A stretch of DNA of 36,597 nt, from positions 1 to 36,597 of the forward strand of contig JBQTIB010000092.1 of assembly GCA_052389435.1 (NCBI GenBank), given 5' to 3'. The notes below the pieces were generated by a model, which saw nothing but the letters and a program-made list of their open reading frames with translations, made no database searches and was not told the DNA's origin. Shown here piece after piece: positions 33,018 to 36,597 of the stretch. The position numbers were made by a program, and so were the translations under genes. Positions within the stretch are counted from its first letter, which is position 1. Every line of letters starts with the position of its first letter. Source of the stretch: JBQTKD01 sp052389435. GTDB taxonomy: Bacteria > Actinomycetota > Actinomycetes > Sporichthyales > Sporichthyaceae.

Positions 33018-33836
33018 GTGCGCGTCGCCCTGCTCGCCCTGCCCGCCGCCTTCGTGCTCGCGGCCTGCGGCGGGGACGCGAAGGACCCACTGGCCGCACC
33101 GCCGCCGCCGGCTGCGTCCACGAGCCCGTCCGCGACGTCGCTGCCGGTGCCGAGCGCGACGGCCGCGGACCTCAGGCTCGCGGCCGCCGGTGTCCTGCTG
33201 CCCTCGGACCTGCCGGGCTGGACGAGCACGACCCGTAGCTTCGGCGAGGGCGACGAGAACCGCGAGGAAGCCCGCCGGGTGTGCATGAAGCTGACGCCGA
33301 CGCCCTACCTGGCCCGCGACAACGGGCGCACCTTCGACCGGGACGCCGTGGAGATCAGCAGCAACGCCGACGTGACCGTCGACGTCGGGCAGGCCACCGC
33401 CGAGATGGCGGCGCTGCGAAGCTCCGACGGCCCGCGCTGCTTCCGGGAGCCGATCGCCGCGAGCGGCGGCGACGTCGTCATCGAGGTCGTGCCGGCGACC
33501 GTTCCCGGCGCGGACGAGGTCGTCGCCTACCGCGTCACGCTCGGCTCCACGATCCCGGGCGAATCGAAGCGCATCAGCGGCTTCCAGGTCGTCGCCCGGG
33601 TCGGTCAGACCCTGATCTGGCAGTCCACCTACGAGGAACTCGCCACCCCGACGTACGCGCTCTCCCGGCTCACCGCGCTGACCGACGTCAGCGCCAAGCG
33701 CGTCCGCAACCCCAACGCCCCGCTCCCGACCGCGACGCCGACACCGTCCGCAACCGCGACGCCGACCGCGACGGCCACGCCGACCGTCACGCCGAGCCCG
33801 TCCGGCGGCGTCACCCCCAGCCCCACGGCTTCCTGA
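33018..33836 (+). CDS. Lipoprotein paralogue 2, with Thr/Pro/Ala tail
   Basis: A 272-aa lipoprotein: lipobox FVLAACGG, a short linker, then the same domain as at 22560-23351 (AGVLLPSDLPGW, Cys-MKLTPTPYLARDNGRTF, VEISSNADVT, RCFREP, VARVGQTLIW). It ends in a low-complexity tail of about 35 residues built from TPT/SAT/TAT units; the underlying DNA is a run of near-repeats (CGACGCCGAC-type) that could slip. GTG 33018 follows GGAGGTTC. The tail may reach through the cell wall. The function is unknown. Confidence 0.8.
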   Translation: MRVALLALPAAFVLAACGGDAKDPLAAPPPPAASTSPSATSLPVPSATAADLRLAAAGVLLPSDLPGWTSTTRSFGEGDENREEARRVCMKLTPTPYLARDNGRTFDRDAVEISSNADVTVDVGQATAEMAALRSSDGPRCFREPIAASGGDVVIEVVPATVPGADEVVAYRVTLGSTIPGESKRISGFQVVARVGQTLIWQSTYEELATPTYALSRLTALTDVSAKRVRNPNAPLPTATPTPSATATPTATATPTVTPSPSGGVTPSPTAS

Positions 33837-33843
33837 TCTCGGC

Positions 33844-33902
33844 GCGTCACCGCGCAGTTTCGATCTTCGGGAAGCGTCCAGGAGGAAACTGCGGCGTGAC
33901 GC
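33844..33902. repeat. 59-bp palindromic element between lipoprotein genes
   Basis: GCGTCACCGCGCAGTTTC (33844-33861) and GAAACTGCGGCGTGACGC (33885-33902) pair at 16 of 18 positions. The loop contains a smaller hairpin CTTC-GG-GAAG. It may be a terminator of paralogue 2 or a REP-like element. The ribosome site of paralogue 3 lies just after it. Confidence 0.6.
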
Positions 33903-33924
33903 TCTACCCACATCTGGGGGTCAC

Positions 33925-34737
33925 GTGAACGCTCGACGGCTCGCTCCGATAGCGCTCGCCGCCGGTTTGGTGCTGGCCGGTTGCGGCGGCGACTCCGACG
34001 AGGCGGTCGCGGGACCCTCGGATCCGCCGACGCCCGTCCCGCAACGGCTGGAACTGTTGGGTCCGACCGCGCTGCCGCGGTCCTCGACCTCCGCGTCGCC
34101 GTCCCCGACCGGAAGCCCGACGGCGAGTGCGACCGCCGTGCCGACGGCCAGTCCCGACGGCGCGAGCGCCGCGCGGAGACTCGCATCCGCCGGGGTGCTG
34201 CTCGCGACGGACCTGCCCGGCGCCAAGCGCATCGCCCAGACGCGGGACGCCTCGGCCCGCCTCGTCGAGCGCACCCTCAGCGACTGCCTCGACGCTGCGC
34301 CGCTCGACTACCGCGCCCGCGACTACGGCCACGTGTACACCGAGGACGGCGTGGACGTCAGCTCCTCGAGCCGCGTCGCCCGCACCCGCGAGCAGGCCCG
34401 GTCCGAGCTGAACCTGCTGCGCGGCGCGAACGGACCGCGCTGCTTCCGCGACGCCTTCCTGGAGATCGCCCCCGACGGAGTCGAGCTCGACGTGGACGCG
34501 GTCGACGTCGAGGTCGCCGGCGCCGATCGAGCCGTCGCCTATCGCATCGTCGCCACCTTCGAGGGCGACGACGAATCCGACGAGTCCTTCAGCACCGGGT
34601 ACGCCCTGGTGGCGTTGGTCGACCGAACCGAGGTGTGGCTGGACACCTCCGAAAGCCGCCAGACCGCGCGGTTCGGCCTGACCCGACTCGCCGCCCTGGC
34701 CGAAAAGCTCGTGGCGCGGGTGAAGGCGGCGGGCTAG
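33925..34737 (+). CDS. Lipoprotein paralogue 3
   Basis: A 270-aa lipoprotein with lipobox LVLAGCGG, a Ser/Thr/Pro-rich linker of about 40 residues, and the shared domain: AGVLLATDLPG, Cys in SDCLDAAPLDYRARDYGHVY, VDVSSSSRVA, RCFRDAF, and a VALVDRTEVWL segment where the others have GQTxIW. It diverges more from paralogues 1 and 2 than they do from each other. GTG 33925 follows GGGGG. Its stop TAG overlaps the stop of the convergent gene within CTAG (34734-34737). Confidence 0.8.
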   Translation: MNARRLAPIALAAGLVLAGCGGDSDEAVAGPSDPPTPVPQRLELLGPTALPRSSTSASPSPTGSPTASATAVPTASPDGASAARRLASAGVLLATDLPGAKRIAQTRDASARLVERTLSDCLDAAPLDYRARDYGHVYTEDGVDVSSSSRVARTREQARSELNLLRGANGPRCFRDAFLEIAPDGVELDVDAVDVEVAGADRAVAYRIVATFEGDDESDESFSTGYALVALVDRTEVWLDTSESRQTARFGLTRLAALAEKLVARVKAAG

Positions 34738-35345
34738 GCGGGGAGCTTCGCGGTCTTCGGCTTCGGGGCCAGGGCGAGTTCGGCGCGCATCGCCTCGATC
34801 TCCCGGCGGGTCTGATCGACGATCGAGGTCAGATACTCCCGGGCTTCGGCGATCCGGCCGACGCCCCACAGGCCACCGGCGCGCGCGGCCACCGCGGCCA
34901 CCCGCGAACCGCCGACGCCGTCGAGCGCGCCGCCGTCCTCGAGGGCCCACGTCACACAGCGGCGGCCGTCGAGCTGTCCCACCACCCGGTCGAAGGGCCA
35001 CTCGGCGGCGGCCCGCTCCGAGCGGAAGCGCAGAGCACGGTTCGACACGACCAACTGGCCGTCCTCGACGAGGATCGCCGGCGCGTCCGGCGTGGAGGCG
35101 GGTTCGAGCAGGCTCACGCCGTCGACGACGAAGTAGAGGCGCTCGCCCGCGGGGACCCTGCGATCGAGGACGCCGGCCGGATCGAGGTCGATCCGCTCGA
35201 GGATCTCGGCGGCCACCTCGTGGGTGTGCAGGGCCGCGGCGAGTCGGTGGTGTCGTTCGCCCGCGGCTGCGAGATCCGCCGCGCTGCGTGCCATCGCGCG
35301 CTTTCGGCCGACGAAAGCCGGGAGACCGCTCCGAGCCATGCGCAT
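34734..35345 (-). CDS. Hypothetical protein, 203 aa
   Basis: Not recognised. A helical N-terminus (RAMARSAADLAAAGERHHRLAAALHTHEVAAEIL), a beta-rich middle (ERLYFVVDGVSLLEP, ILVEDGQLVVSNRALRF, RCVTWALEDGG), and a C-terminal helix (IVDQTRREIEAMRAELAL). The middle part could be a PH-like or similar small beta fold. ATG 35345 or 35339 may be the start; both have ribosome-like sequence upstream. Soluble, no signal peptide. Confidence 0.65.
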   Translation of the reverse strand: MRMARSGLPAFVGRKRAMARSAADLAAAGERHHRLAAALHTHEVAAEILERIDLDPAGVLDRRVPAGERLYFVVDGVSLLEPASTPDAPAILVEDGQLVVSNRALRFRSERAAAEWPFDRVVGQLDGRRCVTWALEDGGALDGVGGSRVAAVAARAGGLWGVGRIAEAREYLTSIVDQTRREIEAMRAELALAPKPKTAKLPA

Positions 35346-35579
35346 CCCTCTTCTTCCTCGACTCGACTTCCACTCGCCGGGTTGGCGACTGCTCCGTTGG
35401 ACGCGGCGCTCGCCCGTGGTGAACTCCCTCTCCCGGTTCGAACGTCGTCGGTCCTTCGGCCGAACCCGGAGAACCGGCTACCGGCGACGGTCTCGCGCCC
35501 CACCAAACTGCGCTGTCCATGGGGCAATGCGCCGATCACTGGGTCCATTCCCAGCCCCCGGCCGGCGTTTTCGAAGGGG

Positions 35580-35668
35580 CGGAGGGCCAGGGATTCGAAC
35601 CCTGGATCAGAGTCACCCCTGATAGCGATTTTCAAGACCGCCGCACTAGGCCACTATGCGAGCCCTCC
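35580..35668 (-). tRNA. tRNA-Ser (TGA)
   Basis: An 89-nt class II tRNA. The acceptor arms GGAGGGC/GCCCTCC are perfectly paired, the anticodon stem GCGGT/ATCGC encloses the loop CTTGAAA, giving TGA, and a long variable arm is present (CAGGGGTGACTCTG). The T-arm is CAGGG-TTCGAAT-CCCTG and the discriminator is G. CCA is not encoded. It lies between the 203-aa hypothetical gene and bldC and is transcribed toward the former. Confidence 0.95.
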
Positions 35669-35819
35669 TCGTCGCCCATCGTCCCACGCCGCTCGGCGCC
35701 ACCGCGTACGGAGCCGGCCGACGCCCCAGCGGTCGCGGGTGTGCAACTCCCCCAAACCCGCCGGGAAATTCCCAGATGCCCGAAGGGAACCGGAAAGGGA
35801 CGAGCACCGTCGAATCCGC

Positions 35820-36059
35820 ATGAACATGACTCCGGCTGACGAAACCACCGACACCCGCCTGCTCACCCCGGCCGAGGTGGCCGCGGCGTTCCGGGTGGAC
35901 ACCAAGACCGTCACCCGCTGGGCGCAGGCCGGGCGGCTGACTTCGATCCGCACCCTGGGCGGTCACCGCCGCTTCCAGGAGAGCGAGGTCCGGGCGCTGC
36001 TCGCGGCGTCGCAGGTGCGCCGCGGCGTTCCGTCGCAGCAGAACGGCGACCTGCGCTAG
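35820..36059 (+). CDS. bldC: BldC-like MerR-type developmental regulator
   Basis: A 79-aa protein nearly all of which is the BldC winged-helix domain: LLTPAEVAAAFRVDTKTVTRWAQAG followed by RLTSIRTLGGHRRFQESEVRALL (two parts). In Streptomyces BldC binds direct repeats cooperatively and delays entry into development. ATG 35820 or the next ATG at 35826 may be used. Single gene, downstream of tRNA-Ser on the opposite strand. Confidence 0.93.
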   Translation: MNMTPADETTDTRLLTPAEVAAAFRVDTKTVTRWAQAGRLTSIRTLGGHRRFQESEVRALLAASQVRRGVPSQQNGDLR

Positions 36060-36213
36060 AGAACTTCTCGCCGTCACCGGTGGTGCTGGGGGGACCCGAT
36101 GGCGGCGGGCGGGGGCTGTGGCGCTCCACGATGCCGTCCGTCGGGGCGCCGAACTGGACGAATGCCCTCCGAGTGCCAGGTAGCTCACATTCCCGCCTCA
36201 GGGGCTTGCCAAT

Positions 36214-36232
36214 GCAAGTAAGCCTAACCTAA
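36214..36232. promoter_or_regulatory. IdeR/DmdR iron-box-like operator
   Basis: Read on the minus strand the site is TTAGGTTAGGCTTACTTGC, matching 15 of 19 bases of the DtxR/IdeR consensus TTAGGTTAGGCTAACCTAA, with the first 12 bases identical. The target transcript is unclear: bldC ends 155 bp to the left and points towards it, and the right side has no sure gene. Confidence 0.65.
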
Positions 36233-36466
36233 GTTATTCCCGTCGGGGCCGCGGGAGGCGCCGACGAGCACCCCCAGCAAGGCTCCGGCCGGGATCCACG
36301 GGACTCGGGCCGAGGCACAACACGGGGACGAGGTGTGTGGTGCAGGGCTCGGGCAACCGGGCGCCGAAGGGTTCGGACGAGTTCGTGTGCGAGCGACCGT
36401 CCGTCGGGCGACCTTCTGCGCTTGCGGCCGACGCAGCACCACGCACCCTCCCCGGGGGTTTGGTTA

Positions 36467-36507
36467 GGGTCCGGTCGGTGCGCATCAGTCCCGCACCGAC
36501 CGGACCC
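36467..36507. terminator. Long perfect hairpin near the right edge
   Basis: GGGTCCGGTCGGTGCG (36467-36482) and CGCACCGACCGGACCC (36492-36507) are a perfect 16-base stem with a nine-base loop. There is no U tract on either strand. It is likely a terminator; what it ends is not clear. Confidence 0.65.
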
Positions 36508-36597
36508 AAACTCGGTCGTAGGCGGCCTCCGCCCCCCTGGCGCGGTCGCGGCCGCGGTGTCCAGAGCCAAAAGCGCACCTCATCCGCCATGGTTGTT

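Larger units (their letters stand above)
36060..36597. other. Gene-poor 538-bp right end
   Basis: No convincing coding region. It contains an iron-box-like site (36214-36232) and a long hairpin (36467-36507). A GTG-started frame from about 36339 stays open to the window edge but passes through the hairpin and has arginine/proline-rich composition unlike the neighbours. An ATG at 36589 could start a gene cut by the edge. Confidence 0.5.

Overview
The window is high-GC DNA with GTG/ATG starts, strong GGAGG-type ribosome-binding sites and short intergenic gaps. The gene families present (BldC, DUF222/HNH, CGNR-ABATE regulator, F420-type LLM oxidoreductase, SigE-type ECF sigma factor, long-form GlyA) point to an actinomycete. 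BldC suggests a filamentous or sporulating relative of Streptomyces, Frankia or Sporichthya. The genus cannot be fixed from sequence alone. The run of G at base 1 may be a contig end.

Layout. 118-5517 (mostly minus): a linalool dehydratase/isomerase-like protein behind a zinc, NAD-type aryl/allylic alcohol dehydrogenase, then a small alpha-beta-barrel-like protein, an amidohydrolase, a hypothetical protein and a DUF5701-like protein. The first two resemble the monoterpene-alcohol pair Ldi-GeoA of Castellaniella. 5612-8365: thiol-dependent hydroquinone reductase, sugar O-acetyltransferase and an ECF sigma/membrane-protein pair. 8845-10152: a DUF222/HNH gene broken by two frameshifts. 10118-11228: a two-gene unit whose first protein is a free-standing piece of GyrA. 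11342-12691: two tRNA-Arg genes directly before rtcB. 12815-17419: an SCO6745-like protein, a [2Fe-2S] ferredoxin-like protein, def, glyA and an unrecognised protein. 17921-19528: vapBC behind a second, larger GyrA-like fragment. 19674-25733: secreted protein, ACT protein, TetR with a DUF2834 membrane protein, lipoproteins, SPFH, DUF427 and VOC proteins. 25826-28943: CGNR regulator, PNPOx-like protein, LLM oxidoreductase and enoyl-CoA hydratase. 29050-32941: heterodimeric ABC exporter. 33018-36059: two further paralogous lipoproteins, an unknown protein, tRNA-Ser and bldC. The last 540 bases hold an iron-box-like site and a long hairpin but no convincing gene.

Most unusual content. (1) Two separate genes, 18599-19528 and 10947-11228, together match most of the GyrA breakage-reunion domain. 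One appears to end where the other begins, and the catalytic arginine and HPHGD histidines are replaced. (2) An actinobacterial Ldi/alcohol-dehydrogenase pair with no signal peptide on the Ldi. (3) Several small insertions: a palindromic element flanked by a 9-bp direct repeat that keeps ATGA coupling at both ends, a 90-bp in-frame insertion in an ABC ATPase, and an insertion of about 31 bp that helps break the HNH gene. (4) A visible operator set (GTTAGATCTAAC and GGTTAGA sites) linking the CGNR regulator to its neighbours.
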